The notes under the pieces: generated by a model | What the model saw: the letters and a program-made list of their open reading frames with translations, nothing else | Database searches by the model: none | Told to the model about the DNA's origin: nothing | Shown here: positions 8,317 to 17,159 of the stretch, piece by piece | Numbering within the stretch: the stretch's first letter is position 1 | Layout: each line of letters starts with the position of its first letter | Position numbers and translations under genes: made by a program | Assembly (NCBI RefSeq): GCF_006171285.1 | Contig: NZ_CP040889.1 | Location: 2,914,001-2,978,000, forward strand | DNA: 64,000 bases | Source of the DNA: Leclercia adecarboxylata | Lineage (GTDB): Bacteria; Pseudomonadota; Gammaproteobacteria; Enterobacterales; Enterobacteriaceae | Reading direction: 5' to 3'

Positions 8317-8757
8317 ATGCTGGGTTGGGTAATAACGTGTCATGATGAACATGCGCAGCAGATGGCGGATCAACTCGCCGTCCGCTTTGGGCCGCTGGCG
8401 CAGTGCCAGGTGGTGAATTTCTGGCGCGGCCTCAGCTGCAATATGCTCAGCCGCATGCTGTGCGATGCCCAGCATCAGGTCGACAGCGGTGACGGGGTGA
8501 TCTTTCTGACCGATATCTCCGGCGCGGCGCCGTATCGCGCGGCAGCGTTACTGAGCCACAAACATGAAAACTGCGAAGTGATCTCCGGCATCAGCTTGCC
8601 GCTGCTGGAGATGATGTATCCCCTGCGAGAAATGACCGACAGCAGCGGCTTTCGCGACACCATCGTGGCCCGCGGCGCGCCGGACGTCAGCAGCCTGTGG
8701 CATCAGCAGCAGAAAAACCCGCCCTTTGTCCTGCTCCAGGGTCTGGAGAAATATTAA
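8317..8757 (+). CDS. yadI: PTS EIIA-like protein of the mannose family, YadI
   Basis: This 146-residue cytoplasmic protein belongs to the EIIA-Man domain family. His9 in LGWVITCHDEH is the expected phosphorylation site. GVIFLTDISGAAPYRAAALL (about 61-80) matches the second conserved EIIA-Man loop. I start at ATG 8317, which follows GAGAGGTG closely. A GTG two codons earlier is possible. It stands alone without EIIB, EIIC or EIID partners, so it may be a phospho-acceptor or regulator rather than part of a transport system. No substrate can be given. Confidence 0.92.
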   Translation: MLGWVITCHDEHAQQMADQLAVRFGPLAQCQVVNFWRGLSCNMLSRMLCDAQHQVDSGDGVIFLTDISGAAPYRAAALLSHKHENCEVISGISLPLLEMMYPLREMTDSSGFRDTIVARGAPDVSSLWHQQQKNPPFVLLQGLEKY

Positions 8758-8760
8758 GCA

Positions 8761-8788
8761 TTGGTATTGCTGACGCTTTTGTTACAAT
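8761..8788 (+). promoter_or_regulatory. Candidate yadE promoter
   Basis: TTGGTA (8761-8766) and TACAAT (8783-8788) are separated by 16 bp, in the short gap after yadI. The predicted start lies about 25 bp before the yadE ATG. Confidence 0.45.
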
Positions 8789-8822
8789 GGCGTCCGATTT
8801 TCGTCCTGAATAACTTTCAACT

Positions 8823-10070
8823 ATGTCCGCGCGCATCCTTTTCCTGCTTCTGCTGCTGATCTCCGGCGGCGCATCTGCCAGTCTGTTAAGCCAGCAAGGG
8901 GCTCCGGCCCGCTATATGCAAACCACCGAAGATGCGGCTATCTGGGCGCAGGTGGGCAACAACGTTGTGACGGTGGGCAACGTGCGTGCCGGGCAGATCG
9001 TGGCGGTCGTTCCTACGTCGGCGGATTACTATGAGTTTCGCTTTGGCTTTGGCACCGGCTTTATCGACAAAGGGCATCTGGGCGAGGTGCAGGGGAAACA
9101 GCGGGTGGAGGATAGCCTTGGCGATCTGAACAAGCCGCTCAGCAACCAGAACTTGATCACCTGGAAGGATACTCCGGTCTACAACGCGCCCAGCGCAGGC
9201 AGCGCCCCGTTCGGCACCCTGGCGGACAATCTGCGTTATCCGATCCTCAACAAGCTCAAGGATCGCCTGAATCAGACCTGGTATCAGATCCGCATCGCCA
9301 ACCGCCTGGCCTGGGTCAGCAGCCTGGATGCGCAGGAGGATAACGGCCTGCCGGTGCTGACCTATCACCATATTCTGCGTGACGAAGAGAACACCCGTTT
9401 CCGCCATACCTCAACCACCACCAGCGTCCGCGCCTTCAACAACCAGATGGCCTGGCTACGTGACCAGGGGTACGCCACGCTGAGCCTGTATCAGCTCGAA
9501 GGCTACGTACGCAATAAGATGAACCTGCCGGCCCGGGCGGTGGTGATCACCTTTGACGACGGCCTGAAATCGGTCAGCCGCTATGCCTGGCCGATCCTGA
9601 AGCAATACGGCTTTCACGCCACGGCGTTTATTATCTCCTCGCGGATCAAAGCCCATCCTTTGAAATGGGATCCGAAGTCGCTGCAGTTTATGAGCATTTC
9701 CGAGCTGCGGGAGATCCAGGATGTGTTTGACGTGCAGTCGCACACCCATTTCCTGCACCGGGTGGATGCGAATCGCCATCCGATCCTGCTGAGCCGCAGC
9801 TATCACAATATCCTGATGGATTTCAAACACTCCCGTCGGGCGCTGGCGCAGTTTAACCCGCACGTGCTCTACCTCTCGTACCCGTTTGGCGGCTACAACG
9901 ATATCGCGGTAAAAGCTGCGAATGATGCCGGTTTCCATCTGGCGGTGACGACGGTAAAAGGGAAGGTGAAACCGGGAGATAATCCGTTCTTACTGAAGCG
10001 CTTGTACGTTCTCAGAACGGATTCTTTAGAGACCATGTCGCGGCTGATCAGCAATCAGCCGCGGGGGTAG
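8823..10070 (+). CDS. yadE: Exported polysaccharide deacetylase-family protein YadE
   Basis: This 415-residue protein has a cleavable signal peptide (hydrophobic run [16 protein letters not shown]). An N-terminal region of about 25-170 resembles SH3-like cell-wall-binding modules. A NodB-type deacetylase domain begins near residue 175. YHHILRDEE (181-189) and TFDDG (243-247) are the conserved NodB motifs, with the second metal-binding element in [11 protein letters not shown] near 304-314. NodB enzymes remove N-acetyl groups from GlcNAc polymers, so a role on peptidoglycan or an exopolysaccharide in the periplasm is likely, but the substrate is unknown. It is convergent with panD, with only 2 nt between the stop codons. 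Confidence 0.92.
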   Translation: MSARILFLLLLLISGGASASLLSQQGAPARYMQTTEDAAIWAQVGNNVVTVGNVRAGQIVAVVPTSADYYEFRFGFGTGFIDKGHLGEVQGKQRVEDSLGDLNKPLSNQNLITWKDTPVYNAPSAGSAPFGTLADNLRYPILNKLKDRLNQTWYQIRIANRLAWVSSLDAQEDNGLPVLTYHHILRDEENTRFRHTSTTTSVRAFNNQMAWLRDQGYATLSLYQLEGYVRNKMNLPARAVVITFDDGLKSVSRYAWPILKQYGFHATAFIISSRIKAHPLKWDPKSLQFMSISELREIQDVFDVQSHTHFLHRVDANRHPILLSRSYHNILMDFKHSRRALAQFNPHVLYLSYPFGGYNDIAVKAANDAGFHLAVTTVKGKVKPGDNPFLLKRLYVLRTDSLETMSRLISNQPRG

Positions 10071-10072
10071 GA

Positions 10073-10453
10073 TCAGGCAACCTGGACAGGGATCGCTTTC
10101 GCGGTGCGTTTCATCTCGTTGTCGCCTTCGAAGTAGGCGACTTTCGGCTGCCAGCGGCGGGCCTCTTCGTCGGACATCATGACAAAGCTTGCGATGATGA
10201 CGATGTCACCCACGTTGGCACAGTGCGCTGCCGCACCGTTCACGGAGATGATTTTAGAGCCCCGTTCTGCCGCGATAGCATAGGTTGAGAAACGATTGCC
10301 GTTGCTCACATTCCAGATATCAATGGCTTCGTTTTCAAGAATACCCGCCGCGTCGAGAAAATCCTGATCGATCGCGCAGGAGCCTTCATAGTGCAGATCG
10401 GCCTGAGTGACCTTCACACGGTGAAGCTTACCTTGCAGCATTTTGCGAATCAT
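10073..10453 (-). CDS. panD: Aspartate 1-decarboxylase proenzyme
   Basis: PanD makes beta-alanine from aspartate for pantothenate synthesis. The 126-residue proenzyme keeps the self-cleavage site Gly24-Ser25 (HYEGSCAID). Ser25 becomes the catalytic pyruvoyl group. Lys9, Tyr58 and the NGAAAHC loop near 72-78 are the other active-site parts. In enterobacteria maturation needs PanZ, encoded elsewhere. It follows panC on the minus strand after an 85-bp gap that holds a hairpin but no yadD gene, unlike E. coli K-12. Confidence 0.97.
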   Translation of the reverse strand: MIRKMLQGKLHRVKVTQADLHYEGSCAIDQDFLDAAGILENEAIDIWNVSNGNRFSTYAIAAERGSKIISVNGAAAHCANVGDIVIIASFVMMSDEEARRWQPKVAYFEGDNEMKRTAKAIPVQVA

Positions 10454-10479
10454 GATGTTACCTTTACTCTTCTTCGTAA

Positions 10480-10499
10480 CCCACTTGCCCGCAAGTGGG
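10480..10499 (-). other. Perfect 8-bp hairpin between panC and panD
   Basis: CCCACTTG (10480-10487) and CAAGTGGG (10492-10499) are exact reverse complements around a 4-nt loop. No U-run follows on either strand. It sits 27 nt before the panD start codon in the presumed panB-panC-panD transcript, so it may affect panD translation or message decay rather than end transcription. Confidence 0.5.
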
Positions 10500-10538
10500 G
10501 AGGGAAACTAATCCGTTAGCTATCTAGCAGCTCAATAG

Positions 10539-11393
10539 TTACTGAGCCAGTTCAACGACAGTATTGTCGATCAGGCGCGCCTGACCGAGCCACGCAGCAA
10601 CCAGGATCACCGCGCGTTTGCTGGTGGCAGACAGTTCCAGCAGCGTATCGGCATCGCGGATCTGAATATCATCAGCCCGGAAACCTTTTTCATTCAGCTC
10701 TTGTTCGGCAATGGCGATAATCTCTTCGCTGCTGAGCGCTTTCTGCTGCAGCTTTTCGACCATGGCACTCATCACTTTGTACAGGCCCGGCGCGATTTTG
10801 CGCTGGTCTGGCGTCAGATAGCCGTTGCGCGAGCTCAGCGCCAGGCCGTCTTTGGCGCGCACGATGGGCACGCCAACGATGTCAATGTCGTAGCCCATGT
10901 CGGCCACCATCTTGCGGATCAGCGCCAGCTGCTGGAAGTCTTTCTCACCGAAGCAGGCGATATCCGGCTGCACCAGGTTAAACAGCTTGCTGACGATGGT
11001 AGAGACGCCGCGGAAATGACCCGGTCGGCTGGCCCCTTCGAGCATGGTGGAGATGCCCGGCACATCCACAAAGGTGGTCTCTTCGGTGCCCTTCGGATAG
11101 ACATCATTCGGGGCCGGGGAGAAGACGAAATCAACCTGATGCTTTTTCAGCTTCTCGCAATCTTCCTGCAGCGTGCGCGGGTAGCGGGCCAGGTCGTCGG
11201 CGCGGTCAAACTGCATCGGGTTGACGAAAATACTCACCACCACCACATCGGCGCGGGCTTTGGCTTCGTCCACCAGCTTCATATGACCGTCATGCAGGTT
11301 GCCCATGGTAGGCACCAGCGCGATACGTTTACCTTCCTGGCGCAGGCGGCGAATATGCTGGCGCAGCAGCGGCAGGGTTTCAATGATTAGCAC
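10539..11393 (-). CDS. panC: Pantothenate synthetase (pantoate-beta-alanine ligase)
   Basis: PanC condenses pantoate and beta-alanine with ATP through a pantoyl-adenylate. The 284-residue protein carries the HIGH-like motif [14 protein letters not shown] (residues 28-41), the substrate motif FVNPMQF (about 56-62) and the KMSKS-like region ALSSRNGYL near 182-190. The start ATG at 11393 follows AAGGAG. It lies 11 nt downstream of panB, so the two are cotranscribed. One extra C-terminal residue compared with E. coli is the only length change. Confidence 0.97.
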   Translation of the reverse strand: MLIIETLPLLRQHIRRLRQEGKRIALVPTMGNLHDGHMKLVDEAKARADVVVVSIFVNPMQFDRADDLARYPRTLQEDCEKLKKHQVDFVFSPAPNDVYPKGTEETTFVDVPGISTMLEGASRPGHFRGVSTIVSKLFNLVQPDIACFGEKDFQQLALIRKMVADMGYDIDIVGVPIVRAKDGLALSSRNGYLTPDQRKIAPGLYKVMSAMVEKLQQKALSSEEIIAIAEQELNEKGFRADDIQIRDADTLLELSATSKRAVILVAAWLGQARLIDNTVVELAQ

Positions 11394-11404
11394 AACAAGA
11401 CTCC

Positions 11405-12196
11405 TTACTGGAAACTGTGTTCTTCACCCGGGTAAACACCCGATTCAACGTCGGCAATATACTGCCTGACTGCGCCGCGCATGTCGCCTGCGTCGATAAG
11501 GAAATTCTTCGCAAATTTCGGGATGTGCCCGCCGGTAATACCAAACGCATCGTGCATCACCAGGATCTGGCCGTCGGTGACGTTACCGGCACCAATGCCG
11601 ATCACCGGAATAGAGAGCGCCTCGGTGATGCGTTTCGCCAGCGCCACCGGCACGCACTCCAGCACCAGCAGCTGTGCGCCTGCGGCTTCTAAGGCCAGCG
11701 CATCATCAAACAGCGTCTGGGCAGCGTCACCGCGCCCCTGCACCTTGTAGCCGCCAAAGATATTGACCGACTGCGGGGTTAATCCCAGATGACCGCAAAC
11801 CGGCACCGCGCGCTCGGTCAGCATGCGGACGGTGTCAACCAGCCAGGCGCCGCCTTCCACTTTGACCATGTTGGCCCCGGCGCGCATTACGGTGGCGGCA
11901 CTTTCAAACGCCTGCTCCGGCGTGGCGTAGGCCATAAACGGCAGATCGGCGAGCAGCAGGCAGGCCGGTGCCCCGCGGCGCACCGCCCGGGTGTGATAAG
12001 CAATATCGTCTACCGTCACTGGCAGGGTGGAGTCATGTCCCTGGACCGTCATCCCTAACGAGTCGCCGACCAGCATGACGTTGATACCCTCTTCGGCAAA
12101 GAGTTTTGCGAAGCTGTAGTCATAGGCCGTAATGGTGGCGAAGCGCTGCTTGTCCTGCTTGCATTTCTGCAAGGTGGCGATGGTGGTTGGTTTCAT
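11405..12196 (-). CDS. panB: Ketopantoate hydroxymethyltransferase
   Basis: PanB transfers a hydroxymethyl group from methylene-tetrahydrofolate to ketoisovalerate, the first committed step to pantothenate and CoA. The 263-residue protein begins [19 protein letters not shown]. Upstream in-frame codons reach into the promoter and are not conserved. The Mg2+-binding stretch VGDSLGM (about 42-48), the segment KVEGGAW near 112-118 and the catalytic region [16 protein letters not shown] near 177-192 are intact. It heads the panBC operon. In E. coli K-12 a fimbrial cluster lies between it and folK. Here only 122 bp separate them. Confidence 0.97.
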   Translation of the reverse strand: MKPTTIATLQKCKQDKQRFATITAYDYSFAKLFAEEGINVMLVGDSLGMTVQGHDSTLPVTVDDIAYHTRAVRRGAPACLLLADLPFMAYATPEQAFESAATVMRAGANMVKVEGGAWLVDTVRMLTERAVPVCGHLGLTPQSVNIFGGYKVQGRGDAAQTLFDDALALEAAGAQLLVLECVPVALAKRITEALSIPVIGIGAGNVTDGQILVMHDAFGITGGHIPKFAKNFLIDAGDMRGAVRQYIADVESGVYPGEEHSFQ

Positions 12197-12231
12197 ACTG
12201 TTTCCTGATAGCCCAAAGCGAATCTGTGCGC

Positions 12232-12259
12232 ATTCTAACAGTAACATTCGAGGGAACAA
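12232..12259 (-). promoter_or_regulatory. Candidate panB promoter
   Basis: On the minus strand TTGTTC (12259-12254) and TAGAAT (12237-12232) are 16 bp apart. The predicted start is near 12225, about 29 nt before the panB ATG. A 27-bp dyad at 12276-12302 lies upstream. Confidence 0.5.
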
Positions 12260-12275
12260 TGATTTTAGGCAACCG

Positions 12276-12302
12276 ATTAACCACAAATATTTCGTGGTTA
12301 AT
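12276..12302. promoter_or_regulatory. AT-rich 27-bp dyad upstream of panB
   Basis: ATTAACCAC (12276-12284) and GTGGTTAAT (12294-12302) are exact 9-bp inverted arms. The centre AAATATTT is itself palindromic. Relative to the candidate panB promoter the dyad centres near -64, where activators bind. It also lies 17 bp beyond the folK stop, but without a U-run it is a poor terminator. I know of no named regulator for it. Confidence 0.5.
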
Positions 12303-12318
12303 AAACAGAAATTTGCTG

Positions 12319-12798
12319 TTACCAGCGGGCAGGTTTTTCGGCGTTCAGCTGCGCCAGCAGGGCGCGGAGGCTTTCACCGTCGGGGAAGAGCAGATCGGGG
12401 GCAATTTCAAACAGCGGCCAGAGCATAAAGCCGCGATTTTTCATGTCGTAATGCGGCACAATCAGGCGTTCGGTGTTAATCAACGCATCGCCAAACAGCA
12501 TGATGTCGAGATCCAGAGTACGCGGTCCCCAGCGCTCTTCCTTACGTACGCGCCCCTGCTGCAGCTCGATGCGCTGGGTGTTGTCCAGCAGCGCGTCGGC
12601 GCTAAGGTTCGTTTCCAGCGCGATGGCGGCGTTCAGGTAGTCGGGCTGATCCTGCGGGCCCAGCGGAGGGGTGCGATAAAATGCGGAGAGGGCGACAACG
12701 CGGGACTGCGGGATGTCGCCCAGCGCCTGGACGGCAGCATTAACCTGCTCCAGCGGAGAGGCCAGATTGCTGCCGATGGCAATATACGCAAGCGTCAT
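12319..12798 (-). CDS. folK: 6-hydroxymethyl-7,8-dihydropterin pyrophosphokinase
   Basis: HPPK transfers pyrophosphate from ATP to hydroxymethyl-dihydropterin in folate synthesis. The 159-residue protein has the family pattern: IGSNL near 8-12, the flexible loop [18 protein letters not shown] near 40-57, [14 protein letters not shown] (about 88-101) with the two Mg-binding Asp residues, and the terminal [11 protein letters not shown] stretch. Its ATG overlaps the pcnB stop by 4 nt, which implies translational coupling behind pcnB. The last ~20 residues diverge from E. coli. Confidence 0.97.
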   Translation of the reverse strand: MTLAYIAIGSNLASPLEQVNAAVQALGDIPQSRVVALSAFYRTPPLGPQDQPDYLNAAIALETNLSADALLDNTQRIELQQGRVRKEERWGPRTLDLDIMLFGDALINTERLIVPHYDMKNRGFMLWPLFEIAPDLLFPDGESLRALLAQLNAEKPARW

Positions 12799-14192
12799 GC
12801 CGCGCCTTCGCGACGTGGGGCGCGCTTGCGTGGACGACGGTGACGACGACGCGGGGCTGGCTCTTCATCGAGGTCGGTGAGCATGTCTTTCTGCGCCGGC
12901 GGGGCGGAAACCTGGAATTCACCCCACCACTGCACCAGAAGCTGCAGCTCGCGGTTGTTTTCGGCTTCGGCACGCAGGGCCATCAGATCGTAAGCGGCGC
13001 GGAATTTTGGATGCTCCATTAACTTCCAGGCGCGTTTACCCTGACGACGGGACATCCGCAGCTGAAGCTGCCAGATATCACGTACCAGCGTGGTAATGCG
13101 TTTCGGGATCGCCAGCGAACGGCAGGCTTCATCGAGCACGTCGTTGGCGGCCAGCGCGAAGGCATCGTAGTAGGCAAGGCCGCTTTCCTGGGCAATCTTC
13201 TGCGCCGTTTCCAGCAGCGGATACCAGAACATCGCCGCAAAGAGGAACGCCGGATTAACGCGCATATCGTTCTGAATGCGGTTATCGGTATTCTTCAGCA
13301 CCTGGTCAATGATACGTTCCATCGCGCTGTCACCTTGTTCGGTGAAGTTGCGCGTAATGGTTGGGAACAGGGGCTGGAACAGGCTGTATTCGCGTAGCAG
13401 CTGGTAGGTGGCAAAGCCGTGGCCCGCCTGCAGCAGCTTCAGCGCCTCTTCAAACAGACGCGCCGGAGGCACATCGTTGATCAGCGTCGCCAGACGCGGG
13501 ATCGGCTCGGCGGTCTCAGGGCTGATGCGCATATCCAGCTTGGCGGCGAACCGCACGGCACGCAGCATACGCACCGGATCTTCACGGTAGCGCGTCTCCG
13601 GGTTGCCGATCAGGCGGATCACGCCGGCTTTCAGATCCGGTACGCCACCGACGAAATCGCGGACGGTAAAGTCAGCCACGCTGTAATAAAGGCTGTTGAT
13701 GGTGAAATCGCGACGCTGGGCATCTTCTTCGATAGAACCAAAGATGTTGTCACGCAGCAGCATGCCGTTCTGACCCTGTTGAGAGGTCGTACGGTCTGAT
13801 GGGGTGCCTTCGTGATGACCACGGAAGGTGGCCACTTCGATGATCTCCGGCCCAAACATGACGTGGGCAAGACGGAAGCGGCGGCCAACCAGACGGCAGT
13901 TGCGGAATAATTTGCGCACCTGCTCAGGCGTGGCGCTGGTGGTCACGTCAAAATCTTTTGGCTTTTTGCCTAACAGTAAGTCACGCACCCCGCCACCAAC
14001 GAGATACGCCTCATAGCCAGCTTTATTCAGACGATAAAGGACCTTCAGGGCGTTTTCACTGATATCTTTGCGGGAAATAGCATGCTGCTCGCGCGGAATA
14101 ACCGACATCGTATTTTGAACAATGACGTCGTCCGCCATGCTCTCATCGCGGCTCAGCACCTTACGGCAAAAATTAGCGACTCGGGTAAAAAT
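12795..14192 (-). CDS. pcnB: Poly(A) polymerase I, predicted AUU start
   Basis: PAP I adds 3' poly(A) tails that speed RNA decay and controls ColE1-type plasmid copy number. From the predicted start the protein is 465 residues, the E. coli length. No ATG, GTG or TTG gives the conserved N-terminus [14 protein letters not shown]. That frame begins at ATT (14192-14190), 4 nt after GAGGTG. E. coli pcnB is known to start at AUU, which keeps the toxic enzyme low. A GTG at 14159 would remove the first 11 residues. The nucleotidyltransferase motif [20 protein letters not shown] has catalytic Asp80 and Asp82. The RNA-binding tail is a run of Arg/Lys. The gene is coupled to folK. Confidence 0.93.
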   Translation of the reverse strand: MFTRVANFCRKVLSRDESMADDVIVQNTMSVIPREQHAISRKDISENALKVLYRLNKAGYEAYLVGGGVRDLLLGKKPKDFDVTTSATPEQVRKLFRNCRLVGRRFRLAHVMFGPEIIEVATFRGHHEGTPSDRTTSQQGQNGMLLRDNIFGSIEEDAQRRDFTINSLYYSVADFTVRDFVGGVPDLKAGVIRLIGNPETRYREDPVRMLRAVRFAAKLDMRISPETAEPIPRLATLINDVPPARLFEEALKLLQAGHGFATYQLLREYSLFQPLFPTITRNFTEQGDSAMERIIDQVLKNTDNRIQNDMRVNPAFLFAAMFWYPLLETAQKIAQESGLAYYDAFALAANDVLDEACRSLAIPKRITTLVRDIWQLQLRMSRRQGKRAWKLMEHPKFRAAYDLMALRAEAENNRELQLLVQWWGEFQVSAPPAQKDMLTDLDEEPAPRRRHRRPRKRAPRREGAA

Positions 14193-14245
14193 AGTACACC
14201 TCGGTAGTGTGTGTTTCAGAATTCAGGACAAAAAATAGCGGCTAA

Positions 14246-15133
14246 TCATAGCTCAGCGAGACGCATTTGAGAATGCTGGATTTTCGGCACGCTATTTAGC
14301 GACCAGCGGGAGACCGCTTTTTCCAGCAATTCGTCGGTGCGCAGATCCTGCCACTCATTTGTTACATCCTGGTTTAGAAATTGTAAAGCATTGATAAGAA
14401 CAGGGCGAGGATCGCCGGTCGGTAATGCGGGGGCATGATTCTGTTTCGAGAGTTTCATCCCTTTTTCATTCACCACCAGCGGCAGATGAATATAGTCAGG
14501 AACCGGCCAGCCAAACAGCTGGTAGAGCGAAATCTGCCGAACGGTAGGTTCAATCAGATCCGCTCCGCGAACAATTTCGGTCACCCCCTGGAAATGGTCA
14601 TCCACCACGACCGCCAGGTTATAGGCAAACAGCCCGTCCCGCCGGTGGATAATAAAATCTTCTCCCGCCAGGCGCGCATCGGCGTGGAGTTCACCCTGTA
14701 AGCGATCGGTAAAGCGGGTCACCGGATGCTCCTGCACCACTCTCACCGCCGCGTTTTCCGGGCCGTGATGCAGCGCGCGGCAGTGGCCGTCATAGACGCC
14801 CCCGACGCTCTGAATGCGGGCGCGGGTACAGGTGCAGTAATACGAGAGACCCTGGGCGTGCAGCCAGGCAAGGCGTTCGCGATAGGCGTCGTGCCGTTGG
14901 GACTGCCACAGCACGTCGCCGTCCCAGTGCAGGTCGTAATGTTCCAGCTGACGCAGAATGGTCTCTGCTGCACCGGGAACTTCACGAGGAGGGTCGATAT
15001 CTTCAATTCGCACACGCCAGATACCCTGTCGGGAACGGGCTTGCAGATAGCTGCCAAGCGCGGCAATGAGCGAGCCAAAATGCAGTTCGCCAGAAGGGGA
15101 TGGCGCGAAGCGCCCAATATAGTCAGCAGGCAT
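14246..15133 (-). CDS. gluQ: Glutamyl-Q tRNA(Asp) synthetase
   Basis: GluQRS is a truncated glutamyl-tRNA synthetase that attaches glutamate to the queuosine base of tRNA(Asp) rather than to its 3' end. The 295-residue protein has the class I signatures [16 protein letters not shown] (HIGH-type, about 14-29) and MKLSKQNH (KMSKS-type, near 228). The zinc-binding segment YYCTCTR...GHCR lies near 97-120. The anticodon-binding domain is missing, as is normal for the family. The C-terminal ~40 residues differ strongly from E. coli. It lies downstream of dksA on the same strand, past a terminator-like hairpin. Confidence 0.95.
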   Translation of the reverse strand: MPADYIGRFAPSPSGELHFGSLIAALGSYLQARSRQGIWRVRIEDIDPPREVPGAAETILRQLEHYDLHWDGDVLWQSQRHDAYRERLAWLHAQGLSYYCTCTRARIQSVGGVYDGHCRALHHGPENAAVRVVQEHPVTRFTDRLQGELHADARLAGEDFIIHRRDGLFAYNLAVVVDDHFQGVTEIVRGADLIEPTVRQISLYQLFGWPVPDYIHLPLVVNEKGMKLSKQNHAPALPTGDPRPVLINALQFLNQDVTNEWQDLRTDELLEKAVSRWSLNSVPKIQHSQMRLAEL

Positions 15134-15156
15134 AATTACACAGCGCAGAAAGTAAT

Positions 15157-15180
15157 CAGGCGGGAGAGGACTCCCGCCTG
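15157..15180 (-). terminator. Hairpin between dksA and gluQ
   Basis: CAGGCGGGAG (15157-15166) and CTCCCGCCTG (15171-15180) form a perfect 10-bp stem with a 4-nt loop. On the minus strand the following bases are ATTACTTTCT, a poor U-run, so partial termination with readthrough into gluQ is expected. A terminator at this junction limiting gluQ expression is described for E. coli and Shigella. Confidence 0.8.
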
Positions 15181-15205
15181 TGATAGCGTTATGACAGGGC
15201 TGGAA

Positions 15206-15661
15206 TTAACCGGCCATCTGTTTTTCGCGGATTTCTGCCAGCGTTTTGCAGTCGATGCACAGGTCGGCTGTTGGACGGGCTTCCAGACGACGAATGCCGA
15301 TTTCGACACCGCAGGACTCGCAGAAGCCGAAATCTTCGTCTTCGACTTTTTTCAGCGTCTTCTCAATCTTCTTAATCAGTTTGCGTTCGCGGTCACGGTT
15401 ACGCAGTTCGAGGCTGAACTCTTCTTCCTGGGCGGCACGGTCTACCGGATCCGGGAAGTTAGCCGCTTCGTCCTGCATATGTGTAACGGTGCGATCGACT
15501 TCATCCCTGAGTTGATTACGCCATGCTTCAAGAATTCGCTTGAAGTGCGACAGCTGGGCTTCGTTCATATACTCTTCGCCCGGCTTCTCTTGATACGGCT
15601 CCACCCCAGCGATGGCGAGAATACTCAGGGACGATGTTTTACGGTTTTGCCCTTCTTGCAT
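15206..15661 (-). CDS. dksA: RNA polymerase-binding transcription factor DksA
   Basis: DksA enters the secondary channel of RNA polymerase and, with ppGpp, represses rRNA and ribosomal promoters and activates amino acid promoters. The 151-residue protein is nearly identical to E. coli. The coiled-coil tip carries the required Asp71, Asp74 and Ala76 in NFPDPVDRA. Four cysteines in FGFCESCG and LCIDCK form the zinc finger. ATG 15661 follows AAGGAG closely. Upstream in-frame codons lie inside the leader. It has its own promoter in the 177-bp gap before sfsA and reads on to gluQ. Confidence 0.98.
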   Translation of the reverse strand: MQEGQNRKTSSLSILAIAGVEPYQEKPGEEYMNEAQLSHFKRILEAWRNQLRDEVDRTVTHMQDEAANFPDPVDRAAQEEEFSLELRNRDRERKLIKKIEKTLKKVEDEDFGFCESCGVEIGIRRLEARPTADLCIDCKTLAEIREKQMAG

Positions 15662-15838
15662 GTTGCTTCTCCTTAACACGCACTATCGATCCCCGTGTTG
15701 GGGGAAAAATCAGGCCGCTATAAATAGCAGATGCTTTTCCAGATGGCAATTATCTAAACGTAACACTTGACAAGCCTGTGAGGAAAAGCGTATTTGCGCA
15801 CACGACCAGAATACTTATTAGCCAACGCTCAGCCCCCT

Positions 15839-16543
15839 TTATAACGAGACGGGAAGAGCGGATCTCAGAGTCATATTATCGGCAGAAAGTTCCGCTTTAT
15901 AAGCCAAAACCTCCACCCCCTGCTTTTGTGCCTCATTCAACAGTTGCGCGTACTTAGGGTCAATATGGCGGGCAGGTGAAAAGCGTGCAATTGCGCTATG
16001 TAAAACCGCAAACAACAGCACGGCGCGTTTGCCCGCCGCCGCTACACTTATGAGCTCCCGGAGGTGCTTCTGCCCTCGCAGCGTCACCGCATCCGGAAAA
16101 TAGCCATTGTCCTTTTCAGCTAACGTCACTGATTTCACTTCAATATAGCACTCGGGGCGATCGTCTGCCTGCAACATAAAGTCAATTCTGCTGCTTTCGC
16201 TGCCATATTTCACTTCGCTTTTTAGGGTCTTATAGCCGCACAGCTCAGGAATTAAATCCAGACTAATCGCTTCTTTGACCAACTGGTTTGCCCGCAGCGT
16301 ATTTACGCAAATATATTCTCCGTCGGCGGTCTGGGTTATTTCCCAGGTGTACGGGTATTTGCGCTTGATATTGGTGGAGGTGGAGTACCACACCGTGTCG
16401 CCCGGCGTGGCGCAGCCGGTCATCGCCCCGGTATTGGGACAGTGCAGCGTCAGGGCAACGCCCTCAGGTGTCACCACATCGGCCAGAAAACGTTTATAGC
16501 GTTGCACCAGCGTGGCGGGTTGTAGGGCAGGGGTAAACTGCAT
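15839..16543 (-). CDS. sfsA: SfsA, sugar fermentation stimulation protein (DNA-binding/nuclease-like fold)
   Basis: This is a 234-residue protein of the SfsA family, the same length as E. coli SfsA, which was found through stimulation of maltose metabolism. Its biochemical role is unresolved. The N-terminal half is OB-like ([21 protein letters not shown]). The C-terminal half has the PD-(D/E)XK nuclease-like pattern RIDFMLQ...[12 protein letters not shown] near 125-150. ATG 16543 follows AAGGAAT. It lies 12 nt downstream of thpR, so the two are likely cotranscribed. Confidence 0.94.
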   Translation of the reverse strand: MQFTPALQPATLVQRYKRFLADVVTPEGVALTLHCPNTGAMTGCATPGDTVWYSTSTNIKRKYPYTWEITQTADGEYICVNTLRANQLVKEAISLDLIPELCGYKTLKSEVKYGSESSRIDFMLQADDRPECYIEVKSVTLAEKDNGYFPDAVTLRGQKHLRELISVAAAGKRAVLLFAVLHSAIARFSPARHIDPKYAQLLNEAQKQGVEVLAYKAELSADNMTLRSALPVSL

Positions 16544-16555
16544 GCAGATTCCTTG

Positions 16556-17086
16556 TTATTCGGTCAGCGTCCAGCGCTGAAGCGGCGTATAGCGCGTGCG
16601 CCCGCCGGCAAAACGGCTCTCATAGAGGACAAATTCCTTCACCGGAAACGTCCACTGAAAACCCGGCGGCGGAATGGCGACGGCATGGCTGGCGTCGCGC
16701 AGTAACGTGATATGCGGATGAAAGGGCTGCGGGCTCTGATAGCAACCGCTGCGCGCCGCCTGGGCCCGCAGCATGTTGGCCAGCTGCAATAGCCCCCGCG
16801 GCGGCTGGCGCGTTCCCAGCCAGACCACGCGGGAGCGCAGCCACTGTCCGGCATCGTCCAGGGTCAGGGTAAATCCCGGCTGGCGGATGCGTCCGGCCAT
16901 CGCCGCCAGCGCCCGCTGCTTTTCAGGGCTGACATCCCCTAAAAACGCCAGCGTCAGGTGCAGGTTGGCGGCAGCCACCGGGCGGCCCGCTTCCGGCGCA
17001 AAATGGTCGGCGCGCCAGCGGACGATCTGCCGCTGGATCGGGGCGGGCATTTCAATGGCAAAGAACAACCTTTTTGACTCGGACAT
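16556..17086 (-). CDS. thpR: RNA 2',3'-cyclic phosphodiesterase (LigT/ThpR)
   Basis: This 176-residue 2H-phosphoesterase opens 2',3'-cyclic phosphate ends and shows 2'-5' RNA ligase activity in vitro. Both catalytic HxT motifs are present: HLTLAFLG (His43, Thr45) and HPHITLLRD near 125-133. ATG 17086 (MSESKRLFF) matches the family. In-frame upstream codons would extend into the divergent hrpB start region and are rejected. It is divergent from hrpB by 73 bp and upstream of sfsA. Confidence 0.94.
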   Translation of the reverse strand: MSESKRLFFAIEMPAPIQRQIVRWRADHFAPEAGRPVAAANLHLTLAFLGDVSPEKQRALAAMAGRIRQPGFTLTLDDAGQWLRSRVVWLGTRQPPRGLLQLANMLRAQAARSGCYQSPQPFHPHITLLRDASHAVAIPPPGFQWTFPVKEFVLYESRFAGGRTRYTPLQRWTLTE

Positions 17087-17159
17087 ACGGGGTACTCGGT
17101 AATGAATTGTGGCGATGCTACAATGTACGCCGTCTAAAGTTAACCCTCTGGAGCCATTC

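Noticed and set aside
8317..8757. Complete mannose-type PTS operon at yadI
   Set aside because: Only an EIIA-like domain is present. The flanking genes are yadH and yadE, with no EIIB, EIIC or EIID.
14157..14159. GTG at 14159 as the start of pcnB
   Set aside because: It drops the first 11 conserved residues and has no Shine-Dalgarno, while the ATT at 14192 has GAGGTG and gives the known length.
17109..17111. ATG at 17109 as the start of hrpB
   Set aside because: It adds 17 unconserved residues and lies in the divergent promoter region. GTG 17160 with GGAG gives exactly 809 residues.
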